64,000 bases of DNA from CAVUXJ01 sp963814975 (GCA_963814975.1 CAWFFB010000009.1:1-64000); one strand, 5' to 3'; counted from the first letter of the stretch, positions 29,681-40,453 are shown. Program-made: numbers and translations. The notes: generated by a model from the letters alone, not told the origin.

Positions 29681-31208
29681 TCAGACTGGACTCACAAGCT
29701 CATGCCGGAGACCGGCATCGACCTTCTTCCCCAACCGCGACACCAGCGGAGGAAGGGCTTCGATGTCTCCCAGAGCTGTGTGGAAGTTCACGATGCAGGC
29801 CCTCAACACGAATGTGCCGCCGACGAGTGCGTTGGACAGAAAGGCCTCGCCGCTCTTCTCCACCGCCGTCAGCAGGTTCTGATTCAACCGATTGAGATAG
29901 CTCTCGACGTTCTCCGATCCGAGCTGCGGCCTCAGGTCAGGCGGGACATATCGAAATGTCGTGATGCTGAGGCTCTGGCTCATCGGCTCGAATTCCGGAT
30001 GGAGCGCCAGCAGCTGATGGAGATGCCTCGCGAGCAAGATGTCGTCTCCGATCATCTTCAGATACGCAGCGCGCCCGACCTGGCGCAGGGCCAGCCACAC
30101 TTTCAGCGCCCGGAAGCCCCGCGAGTTCTGCGGGCCGTAGTCGAAATAGTTCACGACTTGATCGTCGAAGTGGTAGTAGTCCGGATGGTAGGAGAAGGCA
30201 TGGCGCAGCGCATTGGCATCCCGTACCAGCGCGCAGCCGGCCTCCAGTGGTGCGTAGAGCCACTTGTGCGGGTCGACCGCGACCGAATCGGCCTCGCTCA
30301 ACGCGCGCAGGCTCGCCGGCGATCCCGGCGCGAGCGCCGCCAGCGCACCGTAGGCGCCGTCGACGTGAAACCACAAGTGATGGTCGCGGCAGATGGCGGC
30401 AATGTCCGGGAGCGAATCGATCGCGCCTGTGCTCACCGTGCCGGCGGTGCCGACGACGAGAAACGGCTGATGGCCGAGCCCGAGATCCTGCTCAATCTGG
30501 CGACGCAGAGCGGCCGTGTCCATCCGCTGCTCGCGGTCGATGGCGATCCATCGGATCGCATCGGTACCGAGCCCGAACAAATCAGCCGCTTTCTGAATCC
30601 ACGTGTGCGTTTCTTTCGACGCGTACACCAGCAAGCGCCGTTCGCTGGCGCGACAGCCCCTCCTTTCGCACGTCCCACGGGGCCCTGGCCGCGCGAGCGG
30701 CGACGAAGCAGACGAAGTTCGCCATGTTGCCGCCGCTGACCAGCAGCCCGCCGCAGGCGGTGGGAAACCCGATCAGTTCGGCAATCCACCGCACCGCTTG
30801 CGCTTCGATCTCGGTCGCGAGCGGCGCCAGCCGCCACGCCCCCATGTTCTGGTTGAGGGCGGCCGCCAGGAAATCGCCGAACATCCCGATCGGCGCCGGG
30901 CTCGAGGTGACGTAGCCGAAAAAGCGCGGATGCCCGTTGAACAGCGAATGGTCGAACAGCAGCGCCGTCGCCTCGCTCACCAGCCGGCCGGCGTCGGTGC
31001 CCGACGGCGGGAGCGTCCGCTCGGCTCCCAGCGCCTTCCGGACCTCCGCCGGCGATTCGTCGGGCGTCACCAGTCCCTCCGGCAGCGCGGCCAATCGATC
31101 GGCGATCTGATCGACCAGGCGATGTCCGATCTGCCGGAACTCGCCGGGCGGGATTTCAAGCGGCGCGTTCCGCTGTCTGAGCGCTTCGAGCTCCGGCGCA
31201 ATATTCAT
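29681..31208 (-). CDS. PLP-dependent group II (aromatic-type) amino-acid decarboxylase, one frame break
   Basis: A fold-type I PLP enzyme of about 508 residues. The N-terminal region (FRQIGHRLVDQIADRL, HPRFFGYVTSSPAP, LLVSGGNMANF) and the cofactor domain (VGTAGTVSTGAIDSLPDI, WFHVDGAYGA, SVAVDPHKWLYAP with the Schiff-base Lys) are characteristic of aromatic-L-amino-acid, tyrosine and glutamate decarboxylases. A single frame break lies near 30640. The start ATG overlaps the stop of the PIG-L deacetylase gene (ATGA), so the two are translated together. The likely reaction is removal of CO2 from an amino acid to give an amine. The substrate cannot be decided from sequence. Confidence 0.85.
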
Positions 31209-32023
31209 CGCAGCCCCTCGAACAAATCCGATTCCTGCGCGCGGCCGCCATTCACGCTGCTGAAGACGCGGTAGAACTCCTGCGTGCCCCACAGCGAACG
31301 CTGGTGCTCCTCTGTCAGCTGCTCGAGCTTCCTGTAGATCGTCATCTGGGTCTTGTGACACGACACGGCTCGCCACACAGCCGGCCAGACCCCGCTGGTA
31401 TCGATCACCGTGGTAATCGCCCAGTCAGGCCACGGCACCGCCTGCCGCTCCTCGCCGTCCACCTTGAACACGAGCTTGCGCAGCGCCGTTTCGTAGGCGC
31501 TCCATTTTTTCGGGCTCCACGCGATGAAATACAGCTTGGACACGCGGTGCGGCTCGCCTATTGACGACCGGGAAGCGAACAACGGATCCGCGGCGCACAC
31601 GATCGCGGCTGTCGTCAGCTGGCTGATGGCGATGTGATCGGGATGGCCGTAGGCCCCGTCTGGGCCGAACGTAATGACGACCTGGGGCTTGACGCGGCGA
31701 AGGTGTCCGGTGATCTTCTCGATCGCTTCGGCGGCGTCGACCCGGTCGAGCGCGCCATCCGGATAATCGAGGAAACTGACTTCCTTGAGACCCAGCTCCT
31801 TGGCGGCGGCCAGCAACTCGGCCTCGCGCGCCCTGCCGACGATTTCGGGCCCGGGCGACTCGGTGCTGTCGCCGAACCGGCCGCGCTCGCCTCTGGTCGC
31901 CGTCACCAGATACGTCCCCACTCCCTCGGCCGCGCATTTCGCCAGCGCCCCGCCCGTTCCCAACGACTCATCGTCGGGATGCGCCAGGACGCACATGAGC
32001 CGGAGTTCCTCGGCGACCACCAT
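31205..32023 (-). CDS. PIG-L family (LmbE-like) zinc deacetylase
   Basis: An intact protein of 272 residues with the metal-binding motif AHPDDE (about residues 14-19) and the downstream GHPDHIAI block that supplies the third ligand, plus VTATRGERGRFG. PIG-L enzymes remove N-acyl groups from amino sugars and thiol conjugates (GlcNAc-PI, mycothiol, bacillithiol precursors) and from some natural products. The start ATG 32023 is preceded by GGTGAGG. Its last bases overlap the decarboxylase start, which suggests the two act on one pathway: N-deacylation, then decarboxylation. This is inferred from coupling only. Confidence 0.85.
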   Translation of the reverse strand: MVVAEELRLMCVLAHPDDESLGTGGALAKCAAEGVGTYLVTATRGERGRFGDSTESPGPEIVGRAREAELLAAAKELGLKEVSFLDYPDGALDRVDAAEAIEKITGHLRRVKPQVVITFGPDGAYGHPDHIAISQLTTAAIVCAADPLFASRSSIGEPHRVSKLYFIAWSPKKWSAYETALRKLVFKVDGEERQAVPWPDWAITTVIDTSGVWPAVWRAVSCHKTQMTIYRKLEQLTEEHQRSLWGTQEFYRVFSSVNGGRAQESDLFEGLR

Positions 32024-32502
32024 GACCTCACCTGATCGGATTCGTGAACCCTGCTGGAGACTGAACAGTCGCTGGTCCAAAATATTCTACTTGCGGCTCG
32101 TGGACATCTTCGCGCGGGGATCGTCCACCGCGTTCAGTAACCTGAATTCGAACCGTTCCTGGCAGCAGGCGGGCGCCGATGTATGACTCGTGGTGCGAAA
32201 GCGCACTTAATGTCGCTTAATAGCCCAAGCGTGTGTCTGAACAGACCACGACCCCCTTTTCGCGTCAATCGCGCGCGATCGCTCAGCTATTGCTGTATGA
32301 ATCCACACCTGGTTGATTTCTGCTCGGACGAGTTTGAGGCGCTGCGTGTGCTGTAACGGGACGGCGCGTCGGTGGCGCGATTCGCCTCATCTCTCTAACG
32401 TATTCTGCAGGCACAAGTTGCGCCGTGACCAGATGTGGTCCGAGCATTGCTCATCCCGCAGCGATGAACCACTTTGTCAAACCCGGCGCCGAAGTCGTCT
32501 GA
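32024..32502. other. Non-coding stretch (about 480 bp)
   Basis: No gene is supported. The stretch contains the divergent upstream regions of the PIG-L gene and the GGDEF-EAL gene. A CTTAAT-N3-CGCTTAAT motif occurs near 32204-32221, and a similar CGCTTAAT occurs near 61911, but I cannot assign a function. Confidence 0.4.
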
Positions 32503-35412
32503 ATGCGCCCCACTGTTCGTCCGGGCATCGTTGCGGCTGCCGCGGTAGCAATCGGGGCGGGACTCATCGCCGGGTTCGTGGTCTGGCCGCAGCCTGACCG
32601 GACCCTTGAGTTCTCCGGCCTGGTCCTGGCCGCAGTTCTGACGTCGGCGCTCGCCATGCAGCAACGCAGCCACGAAGGACTGGGCCACCATGGCGCCGTC
32701 CTTCGTCATCGAGTTCGCCTCGCTGCTGCTGCTGGGTCCCGACGCGACGATGCTCGTCGCGATGGCCGGGGCGCTCACGCAACGACTTACCGAGTCAGAT
32801 CGCTCCGAGCCGCTTCACCGGATGCTCGTGAACACTGCCGCCCTCATGGTTGCGATACAGGCCGCGGGTGCTTTACACCGGGCGCTCGGCGGCACGATCG
32901 GCCACTTCGTGTGGCCGTGGCAGGGCGTGCCCATCGCGGCCGCTGTGATCGCGTATTGCTTGGTCCGGAGCGCTTCGGCGGAGATCCTCCTGCCGCTCTT
33001 CACGAGGCAGCCGATCAATCGATCGTGGCTGAATAGCCTTCTCCGAGGGTGCTCGAACTACTTCATCGGGGCCAGCCTCGCGGTGGGACTCGTCGAAGTG
33101 ATCGATCACCGGCTGTGGGAAGTCGTGCCGGTGGCAGCAGTTCCTCTATATTTCGCCTATCGCGCGTACTGCGCCCACGTGACCCGGCTCGAAGAAGAGC
33201 ATCGCCGTCGGGAGGTCATCGAATCACTGGATCAGGGCATGTCCGTCGTCGACAGCAATGGCCGGGTCACGCTCTGGAACGATGCCCTCGAACGCATCCT
33301 GGATTGTCCTCGCCAGCGAGCGCTGGGGCGTTCACTCGATGGCTGCGGTGCCGGCCCTTGGCAAGACCGATCTTCCGCGAGCGATTAGCGAGGCCCTGAC
33401 GAACCGGACCCCTCGGACGCTGGCGCATCTCGGGCTGCCTCCGGAAGCGGGGGCGCGGATTCTGCAGGTCAGAATCCTTCCTGTTGTCGGTGGCGTGACG
33501 CTGCTCTGGCAAGACGTCACGGAGCGAACGCGCGCGGAGCACGCGCTCAAGCGCAGCGAAGAGCGTCTCGCGCTGGCGGCCGAAGGCGCGAACTGACGGG
33601 TTGTGGGAGTGGGATCTTCGGAGCCAGGAGTTTTACTTCTCTGGCCGATGGAAGGCGATGATGGGCCTGTCCGGGCCCGCCGGCATCGGTCGCCCCGAGG
33701 AATGGATGGACCGCGTCCATGCCGACGACATCGTTCCGCTCAAGGAGGCGCTCGAGGCGCATCTCTCCGGCAAGACGGATCACTTTCAGCACGAGCACCG
33801 GATCCGCCACGAGGACGGCACGTACCGGCGGTTCCTGTGCCGCGGTGTCGCGGTGCGAGGCGCGACTCGGCGCTCGGCCCGCATCGCCGGATCGCTGACC
33901 GACACGACGGATCGAGCGATCGCACAGGAGCGGCCCCAGAGCGCCGCGTTCCTCGATCCGCTGACCGGGCTTTGCAACCGCGCGGTCTTCGTGGAGGGGC
34001 TCGGGCGCCGCCTCGAAGAGTTCAAAGAACGGCCCGTCGGCAGCCGTTTCGCGGCGCTCTATCTCGACCTCGACCGCTTCAAGGTCGTCAACGACAGTCT
34101 CGGCCACCCGGTGGGCGACGAGCTGCTGACGGCGGTGTCGCGTCGCCTCGAGTCGTGCCTGCGGCAGGGAGACGCGCTCGCCAGGCTGGGCGGAGACGAG
34201 TTCGCGATTCTGCTGAACGAGCTTGGCGACGAGAATCAGGCCAACGCCATCGCGTTCCGCATTCAGGACGCGCTGAGCGCGCCCTTCTCAATCGGCGGGC
34301 GGGAAGTCTTCACCTCCGCGAGCATCGGCATCGCCTTCGGCGGGGCCCAGTACAACAACCCTGACGAGATCATGCGCGATGCGGACACCGCCTTGTATCA
34401 CGCGAAGTCGCGCGGCAAGGCGCGCCACGAGCTGTTCGATGCCGACATGCACGCGCGGGAGCTCGACCGGCTCGGCCTCGAGAACGACCTGCGCCACGCC
34501 GTCACCAACAACGACTTCGAGGTGCACTATCAGCCGATCGTGTCCCTGGCCTCGGGGATGTGCGTCGGCTTCGAATCCCTGATCCGGTGGACGCGCAACG
34601 GTAAGCCGGTCTCGCCGGTCACGTTCATCCCGCTCGCCGAGGAACTGGGGATCATCGAGCCGCTTGGCACGTGGGTGCTCCAGCAGGCGTGCACCACGTT
34701 CGCCGACTGGAAGCGGCGATTTCCTGCCGGCGGCCTCGACTACATCACCGTCAACGTGTCCAGCCGGCAACTCATGCAGCAGAATTTCCTCTGGATCGTC
34801 GAGCAGGCCGTTCATAACGCCGGATTGAAGCCGCGCGACCTCCGCCTCGAAATCACGGAGACCGCGCTGATGGACAGCCCCAACGAGGCCGCGAAGCTGC
34901 TCCGCGAGCTGCGTGAGTTCGGCGCGAAAATCTATCTGGACGATTTCGGGTGCGGTTACTCGTCGCTGAGTCACCTGGCCAAGCTTCCAGTCGACGCGCT
35001 CAAGATCGACCGCTCGTTCGTGAAGAACCTGTTGCTGCCCGACCGTCCAGCCATCGTCGAGAGCATCCTGGCGCTGGCCCGAACGCTCAACACCAGCGTG
35101 GTCGCCGAAGGAATCGAGGAGGACGGGCAGGCGCGCGAGCTGGAGCGCCTCGGGTGCACGCACGCCCAGGGTTACCTCTTCTCGCGTCCGCTGTCGACGC
35201 GGGCCGTCGAGGAGCTCCTCGTGGCCAACCAGCCGCTCGGCCCGAAGAAACGCCCGCCGGCGGAATCGGTCGTCCCGGCCGGGCGCGACCTTGACTCGTA
35301 TTGCTCGTCGAAGCCCTTCGAGTGGCCGGAGGGCATCCCGGTCGCACGGCTGGCGCCCCAACGCTCCACCCCGCGCCTTGCGGACGAGATCTGCACCGTC
35401 CCGCCCGGCTGA
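32503..35412 (+). CDS. Membrane PAS-PAS-GGDEF-EAL c-di-GMP enzyme, frame-broken
   Basis: A protein of about 970 residues after bridging frame breaks near 32690, 33345 and 33595. The N-terminal 200 residues are hydrophobic helices. Two PAS segments follow (QGMSVVDSNGRVTLWNDALE; WEWDLRSQEFYFSGRWKAMM). The GGDEF domain has an intact active site (RLGGDEFAIL) and an upstream I-site RxxD (RQGD) for product inhibition. The EAL domain has ESL in place of EAL (FESLIRW) but retains EITETALMD, DDFGCGYSSL, LKIDRSF and VVAEGIEE. Both c-di-GMP synthesis and hydrolysis are therefore possible. A PilZ protein lies about 10 kb downstream. Exopolysaccharide synthesis is a usual c-di-GMP target. Confidence 0.85.
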
Positions 35413-35572
35413 CCCCGCTTCGCTGTCTTACCGCCGGCAATCAAGGCCACGTCTCAGGTCATGGGAAGGTTGCCGATGACTTGCTGCGCGACACGGCGTC
35501 CGCTTGCCCGGCGTCGCTGCCCGGTATTGGCTGGCGCCCCGCGTTCAGGGATAATCAACGGCAGGAGGGTTC

Positions 35573-37084
35573 ATGCGTAGACCGCTGCCGCTCGTTCTGC
35601 TTCTGTTGGCGCTCGGCGCCGCCAGCGCCATTCACGCACAGATCACCAATCCGATTCCGGCGCCGGTCGTGAAGCGTGGGCTGAGCGTCGAGGTCAGAGA
35701 CCTCGTGCGCCTGCCTGAGACGCGCGGGCTTCGTCCCGCCGATCAGGATGTGGTGCCCGCCGGCTGGGCGCGGGTCTCTTTCGTCCGGGACCTTCCGGAC
35801 GGCCGCCGGTTCGCCAACGACTCGCGCGGGTTGCTGTACCTGCTGAGTGGCAGCAACCCGCCCACTGTGTATGCCAACGTCGGTGCCACTTTCCCGCTCG
35901 CCGTTTACAACAGGCTCGAGAGCGGGTTCATCGGATTCGACTTCCACCCGGAGTTCGCGCAAAACGGGTTGTTCTACACGGTGCACGCCGAGCGCGCGAT
36001 GGACAATCCCGCGAAGCCGAACTTCATCCCGCCGGGGTTCGAGCCGGCCGATGTGACGTACCACAACATCATTACGGAGTGGCGCGCCGTGAATCCTGCG
36101 TCGAATACGTTCGAGGGCACCAGGCGCGAGTTGCTTCGCGTGGCCCACATCGTCGCCAACTTGACCCATCCGTTCGGCAATGTCGAGTTCAATCCGACAG
36201 CGAAGCCCGGTTCGCCCGACTACGGTCTGCTCTACACGAGCGGCAGCGACACGGGCTTCAGCAACGGCGGCGGGCCGCATGCCAGCAACCCCAGCCAGGT
36301 GCAGCGCCTCGACACGCTCATCGGCGCCATTCTCCGCATCGATCCGCGCAGTCCTTCGGTATCTGGCGGCACAAAGGGGCTAGGGGACTACACGATCCCG
36401 ATGGGGAACAAGTTCGCAGCGGACGGCGATCCGAAGACGCTCGGCGAGATCTACGCGTACGGATTCAGGAATACCCATCGGCTGTCCTGGGATCTGACCG
36501 ACGGGACGATGTTCGGGTCGGACATCGGGATGAACAACATCGAGGAAATCAACATCGTTCACAACGGGAACAACTACGGTTGGATGAAGCGCGAGGGGCT
36601 CTTCGAGAACGGGGTGACCAGGCCAGGCGGCGCCCTCAACCAGCTTTTCCCGCTGTCAGCGGACATCCTGAATGGCCAGACGAAGGATGGGTTCACCTAC
36701 CCGGTCGCGATGTACGACCACAACGACGGCCAGGCAGTGTCGGGCGGGTTCGCCTACCACGGCCGCATATCCGCCCTTCGAGGTAAGTTCGTTTTTGGCG
36801 ACGTCGTCCGCGGACGCCTCTTCGTGGCCGACCTCGCCGCGATGAAAAAGGCTGACGATGGGATTCCGCAGACCGTGGCGCCGGTGGAAGAACTCCAACT
36901 GTTCGTACGCGGCCCTGAGGGCCACCGTACGTCTGTGACGTTCCGCGAGCTCATCGAGGCGACCAACGGTGCAACCGTCACCCGGGCAGACCTGCACATC
37001 AGCCGCAGCCGCGACGGGGAACTCTTTATTACGTCGAGGCAGGACGGCATGATCCGGATGCTCGTTCCGGATTCCGGCTCGTAG
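35573..37084 (+). CDS. Exported PQQ-dependent sugar dehydrogenase family protein (sGDH/sorbosone type)
   Basis: An intact 503-residue protein with a signal peptide (LPLVLLLLALGAASAIHA). The six-bladed propeller of the soluble glucose/sorbosone dehydrogenase family is indicated by ESGFIGFDFHPEFAQNGLFY, LYTSGSDTG, IGAILRIDP, YAYGFRNTHRLSWD, IGMNNIEEINIVHNGNNYGW and KFVFGDVVRGRLFVAD. These include the conserved arginine/asparagine and His positions near the PQQ site (GFRNTHR). It would oxidise a sugar or alcohol in the periplasm and pass electrons to a cytochrome. The start is ATG 35573 with GGCAGGAGG upstream. Neighbouring haem-containing proteins at 38.4 and 42.8 kb could be partners. Confidence 0.85.
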   Translation: MRRPLPLVLLLLALGAASAIHAQITNPIPAPVVKRGLSVEVRDLVRLPETRGLRPADQDVVPAGWARVSFVRDLPDGRRFANDSRGLLYLLSGSNPPTVYANVGATFPLAVYNRLESGFIGFDFHPEFAQNGLFYTVHAERAMDNPAKPNFIPPGFEPADVTYHNIITEWRAVNPASNTFEGTRRELLRVAHIVANLTHPFGNVEFNPTAKPGSPDYGLLYTSGSDTGFSNGGGPHASNPSQVQRLDTLIGAILRIDPRSPSVSGGTKGLGDYTIPMGNKFAADGDPKTLGEIYAYGFRNTHRLSWDLTDGTMFGSDIGMNNIEEINIVHNGNNYGWMKREGLFENGVTRPGGALNQLFPLSADILNGQTKDGFTYPVAMYDHNDGQAVSGGFAYHGRISALRGKFVFGDVVRGRLFVADLAAMKKADDGIPQTVAPVEELQLFVRGPEGHRTSVTFRELIEATNGATVTRADLHISRSRDGELFITSRQDGMIRMLVPDSGS

Positions 37085-37151
37085 AGGAGGCGCTGCCGCA
37101 TGGAGAATTTTCGGTGCTCCTCGTTACCCGAGGGTCCTGCGAACGGTGGCC

Positions 37152-38135
37152 TTACGTCCACTGCAAACCTCGCCGCGTGTTCCAATACTGCTCCGGTCGC
37201 TCAGCAGCTGACGCGAGCCGTTCCAGGTATTCCGGCGCGATCGAACGATCAACCACTGCCCCGTTATTCCGAACCTGCTGAACGGTGACGGCGCCGGACA
37301 ACGCGAGGTCGGCCCACGGATTCGCAAGCGCCGCGGCAAGCGCCACGTCTTCGACCGGCCAATCCAAGGCCCGAGCCACATCGGTCACCGTCCGCGGCAG
37401 TTGCCCTCGGCAGTCGGTGCTCAGACGGCCATTCGCCATTACCTCTTTGAGGATGACGCCACAGCCGGCCTCGTGTGCCTCCGCCAATGCGGGGCCCGCT
37501 GACGGCTCGAGCACGTTCCAGGTTGCCTGAACGGTGCGAAAAGGATTCACGCCGTCGATCCTGACGTGGAGGGCCCGCCGAATCGTGGCCGCCTGTTCCG
37601 AGCCCGTGACGGTGAGCCCGATGACGAGACCTTCGGCCGCGAGTCGTGCAAGCTCCGCCAGAACGGGTTGGTCTTCGAGAACGCCGCTCTCGATCGTCGC
37701 CGAATGGAACTTGTACAAGTTGAGCGCGCCACCGAGAATGGCGCGGCTCTCCGCGAGTTGACGCCTGAGGGTCGCGATCGAGAGATCCTTGCGTTCGTGC
37801 ACCGGCGCGTCGAGGCGCCACTCACCGGTATAGCTGTAGCCCCACTTCGAGCCGATCGTCATCGCAGTTGGCGGCAAGCCACACGCATCGAGCCAGGTCG
37901 CCAGAAAGGCTTCGGCCATCCCTAACCAGCGGGCCGCGTCGATATAGCGAATTCCGACGTCGTACGCGGCACTGAGGACTTCGTGGCATCGACTCTCCAT
38001 CGTCCCGACCGAGCGATCGCGGCCAAGGTCGGCCTCTCGCCCGAGGGTGATGTAGCCGGGCCGGCCCAGGGCGGCCAGGCCGAGGCCGAGCGGTGTCACG
38101 GGGAGCCCCGTCCTTCCGAGTTCGTGGGGCCGCAT
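37152..38135 (-). CDS. Aldo/keto reductase family protein lacking the usual catalytic Tyr
   Basis: An intact protein of 327 residues with the AKR TIM-barrel start LGRTGLPVTPLGLG. The expected catalytic tetrad is partly visible: Asp in GIRYIDAARWLG, Lys in TIGSKWGYSY and His in LYKFHSAT. The Tyr that normally sits five residues after the Asp (DTAxxYG) is Leu here (DAARWLG). The protein ends with a tail APEYLERLASAAERPEQYW that resembles the D-threo-aldose 1-dehydrogenase subgroup. Loss of the general acid suggests altered chemistry or a non-catalytic role. It is transcribed convergently with the PQQ dehydrogenase. Confidence 0.8.
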   Translation of the reverse strand: MRPHELGRTGLPVTPLGLGLAALGRPGYITLGREADLGRDRSVGTMESRCHEVLSAAYDVGIRYIDAARWLGMAEAFLATWLDACGLPPTAMTIGSKWGYSYTGEWRLDAPVHERKDLSIATLRRQLAESRAILGGALNLYKFHSATIESGVLEDQPVLAELARLAAEGLVIGLTVTGSEQAATIRRALHVRIDGVNPFRTVQATWNVLEPSAGPALAEAHEAGCGVILKEVMANGRLSTDCRGQLPRTVTDVARALDWPVEDVALAAALANPWADLALSGAVTVQQVRNNGAVVDRSIAPEYLERLASAAERPEQYWNTRRGLQWT

Positions 38136-38368
38136 CGAGCTTCCCTCTCCTCCACCGGTTGAATCTTCGATCGCCAGGGTCAGTGGCCGCGACAGCCATC
38201 CATCGCCAGGCCCGGCCAGGTGGCACCGCCTGACGCGATGTCGCGAGCATCGAATCTATTCGGGATCCATGCCTGTTGGGATCCACGCTTGAAGGGCCCC
38301 CGGAAACGGCATTAGACTGCGGACGTCTCCAAAGTCGCCAAGGGCCGCCATTCCTGCAAGGTGAACAT

Positions 38369-40453
38369 ATGCCAATCAACAGCCGCAGACTGTGTCGATC
38401 GCACGCCGTTCTGGCGTCGCTCACCGTTGGAATGGCTCTCTCCTGTGCAGCCGCGATGGTTTGGTCGGACACTGCCATGGCCGCGCCCGACCCGCCGAAG
38501 GCTGCGAGCGACAAGGAAGCGACCGACGATCTCCAGCGCTCCCTGCGTCTCGACAATTACACGGTTGTGGCCGACAGCGGACCTGCGCGCGGCGAGACGA
38601 TCTACTTCTACAAGTGTTGGATGTGTCACAACAAGTACACCAAGGGTGCGCCCTATCTGAAGGACCTCTACCAGCGTAAGAGCTTGGTTTCTGGCGCTGC
38701 CGTGAGCGACGACAGCATCACCGCCAAGATCAAGGACGGCGGTCCGGCGATGCCGGCCTTCCGTACCAGTCTCTCCGATTCCGACATCGCGGATCTACGG
38801 GCGTACTTCCGCTCGGGGAAATGCTGCATGGAGGGCGACAATCCGCCGGCCAATCCATGGTATCGGGCCGAGACGCACAAGTGGCCTGTTCAGAGCAGTC
38901 TCGCCGGTGGCGCCACCGGTATCGTGCGAATCCAGAGCGGCGATTCACCCGAGGGCGTCGGCATCCAGCTTGTTGCGCCCAATGGCGTGCGAACCACTGT
39001 CTATACAATGCCGCGGGCGCATTCGAAGTTCCCGCGATGCAGGCCGGGTTCATACACCTTGCGCGTTCCAACGCCTGTCCCGTTCAAGCCATACCGGCGG
39101 GAGGCGGTCGCGATCGACGGCGCGACGAAGCTCGACGACATCGTGCTGGAAAGAGTTGCCGCCTCGGACAATCTGCCGGCGTCTCCGGAGCTGATGTCGC
39201 AGCTGAGCAGCGCGGAGATCTTGTGGAACATCCCGGGCACGGGCGAAGAAAAAGCCACGCTGCAGAAATATTGCTCCGGGTGCCACTCGTGGCAGCAGAT
39301 TTTCAGGAACCGCTACGACGAGCACAGTTGGGCCCTGATCGTCGACCGCATGATGCACTTCAGCGGCACGGCGATCGCCGTTCGCAATCGGGCGATGTCG
39401 GACCCGGACCCGGAATACACGTTGCTCGTCAAGTGGCTCGCCCGGGTGCGCGGTCCGGATTCGCGAGACGGTGCGCTTCGCGTCTTCCCGCGTCCTCGCG
39501 GTCGATCGACGCGGGTTGTCGTCACCGAATACGAATTGCCGCAGCAATTGCTAGCGCTCCACGATGCGGCTGCCGATGGGCAAGGCAACATCTGGTACAC
39601 GAGTCATAAGACCCGGTTCGTCGGCAAGATAGACCCCCGCACGGGCATCGCCACCGAATACACGATTCCTTTGACTCCGGGCGCGATGCCTGGCACGCAC
39701 CACGCAATCATCGACAAGAACGGGATCGCCTGGATCTCGGAAAACTGGGCGCACCAGCTCAATCGGCTGGATCCTCGGACCCGAGAGGTGAAGCAGGTCC
39801 GCATCGAGAGTGCGACGCCCATCAATGCACCCAGCTTCGGAAATTTCACCCTCGACAAGGAGGGCTTTGTGTGGGACGCCCGCGCGAACCGCGTGGTCAG
39901 GCTTGATCCGGCTACCGGCAAGATCGTGAGGCAATACCCGCTTCAGACCGCCAGCAGCTACGACAACCTCATTTCCTACGACGGGAAGTATTGGGCGGGA
40001 AGCGGGCCGGCGAACTGGGGCAACACCACCGAACTCCTGGAAATTGAGACCGGAAAATGGCTGAACCTGAACACCGGCGCTCACATGGCGACCGCAAAGC
40101 GCGGCGGCTTCGATCCTTCCGGAAATGCGTGGTTCGGTGGCGCGGACGGGGCGCTCATCCAGCTCAACGCCAAGGCAGGCCGTATCGAAGAATACTGGCC
40201 GCCCACAGCCCCGCACCCGTACACCGATTTCTACGAGGCCATGCCGGACAAGAACGGTGAGGTCTGGGCAGGCGTGCTGCACGGCCGGCAGGTCGTCAGG
40301 TACGACCCAAAATCCGACCGCTGGACCGTCTATCAGATGCCGGAGCCTTTCGCCTATAACCGGCGGACGTACATCGACGCATCGACGCATCCGGTCACGG
40401 TCTGGTACGTCGACTACAACAACTATCTGGTTCGCGTTCAACCGCTGGACTGA
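38369..40453 (+). CDS. Exported di-haem cytochrome c / streptogramin-lyase-like beta-propeller protein
   Basis: An intact protein of about 694 residues. After a signal peptide (VLASLTVGMALSCAAAM) comes a cytochrome c domain with CWMCH at residues 83-87, then a short beta-sandwich (carboxypeptidase-regulatory-like) segment, then a second haem motif CSGCH at 302-306. A Vgb-like propeller follows, from about residue 390 to the end (NIWYTSHKTRFVGKIDP, IWISENWAHQLNRLDP, GNAWFGGADGALIQLN, VWAGVLHGRQVVRYDP). Vgb opens streptogramin B rings, but in this setting the propeller may simply bind a ligand. The start is ATG 38369 with AAGGTG upstream. It is probably a periplasmic redox or sensor protein related to alcohol oxidation. 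Confidence 0.75.
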   Translation: MPINSRRLCRSHAVLASLTVGMALSCAAAMVWSDTAMAAPDPPKAASDKEATDDLQRSLRLDNYTVVADSGPARGETIYFYKCWMCHNKYTKGAPYLKDLYQRKSLVSGAAVSDDSITAKIKDGGPAMPAFRTSLSDSDIADLRAYFRSGKCCMEGDNPPANPWYRAETHKWPVQSSLAGGATGIVRIQSGDSPEGVGIQLVAPNGVRTTVYTMPRAHSKFPRCRPGSYTLRVPTPVPFKPYRREAVAIDGATKLDDIVLERVAASDNLPASPELMSQLSSAEILWNIPGTGEEKATLQKYCSGCHSWQQIFRNRYDEHSWALIVDRMMHFSGTAIAVRNRAMSDPDPEYTLLVKWLARVRGPDSRDGALRVFPRPRGRSTRVVVTEYELPQQLLALHDAAADGQGNIWYTSHKTRFVGKIDPRTGIATEYTIPLTPGAMPGTHHAIIDKNGIAWISENWAHQLNRLDPRTREVKQVRIESATPINAPSFGNFTLDKEGFVWDARANRVVRLDPATGKIVRQYPLQTASSYDNLISYDGKYWAGSGPANWGNTTELLEIETGKWLNLNTGAHMATAKRGGFDPSGNAWFGGADGALIQLNAKAGRIEEYWPPTAPHPYTDFYEAMPDKNGEVWAGVLHGRQVVRYDPKSDRWTVYQMPEPFAYNRRTYIDASTHPVTVWYVDYNNYLVRVQPLD

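Noticed and set aside
29672..30739. A 355-residue plus-strand frame opposite the PLP decarboxylase
   Set aside because: It is an antisense shadow of a clear decarboxylase gene and is Arg/Gln-rich without motifs.
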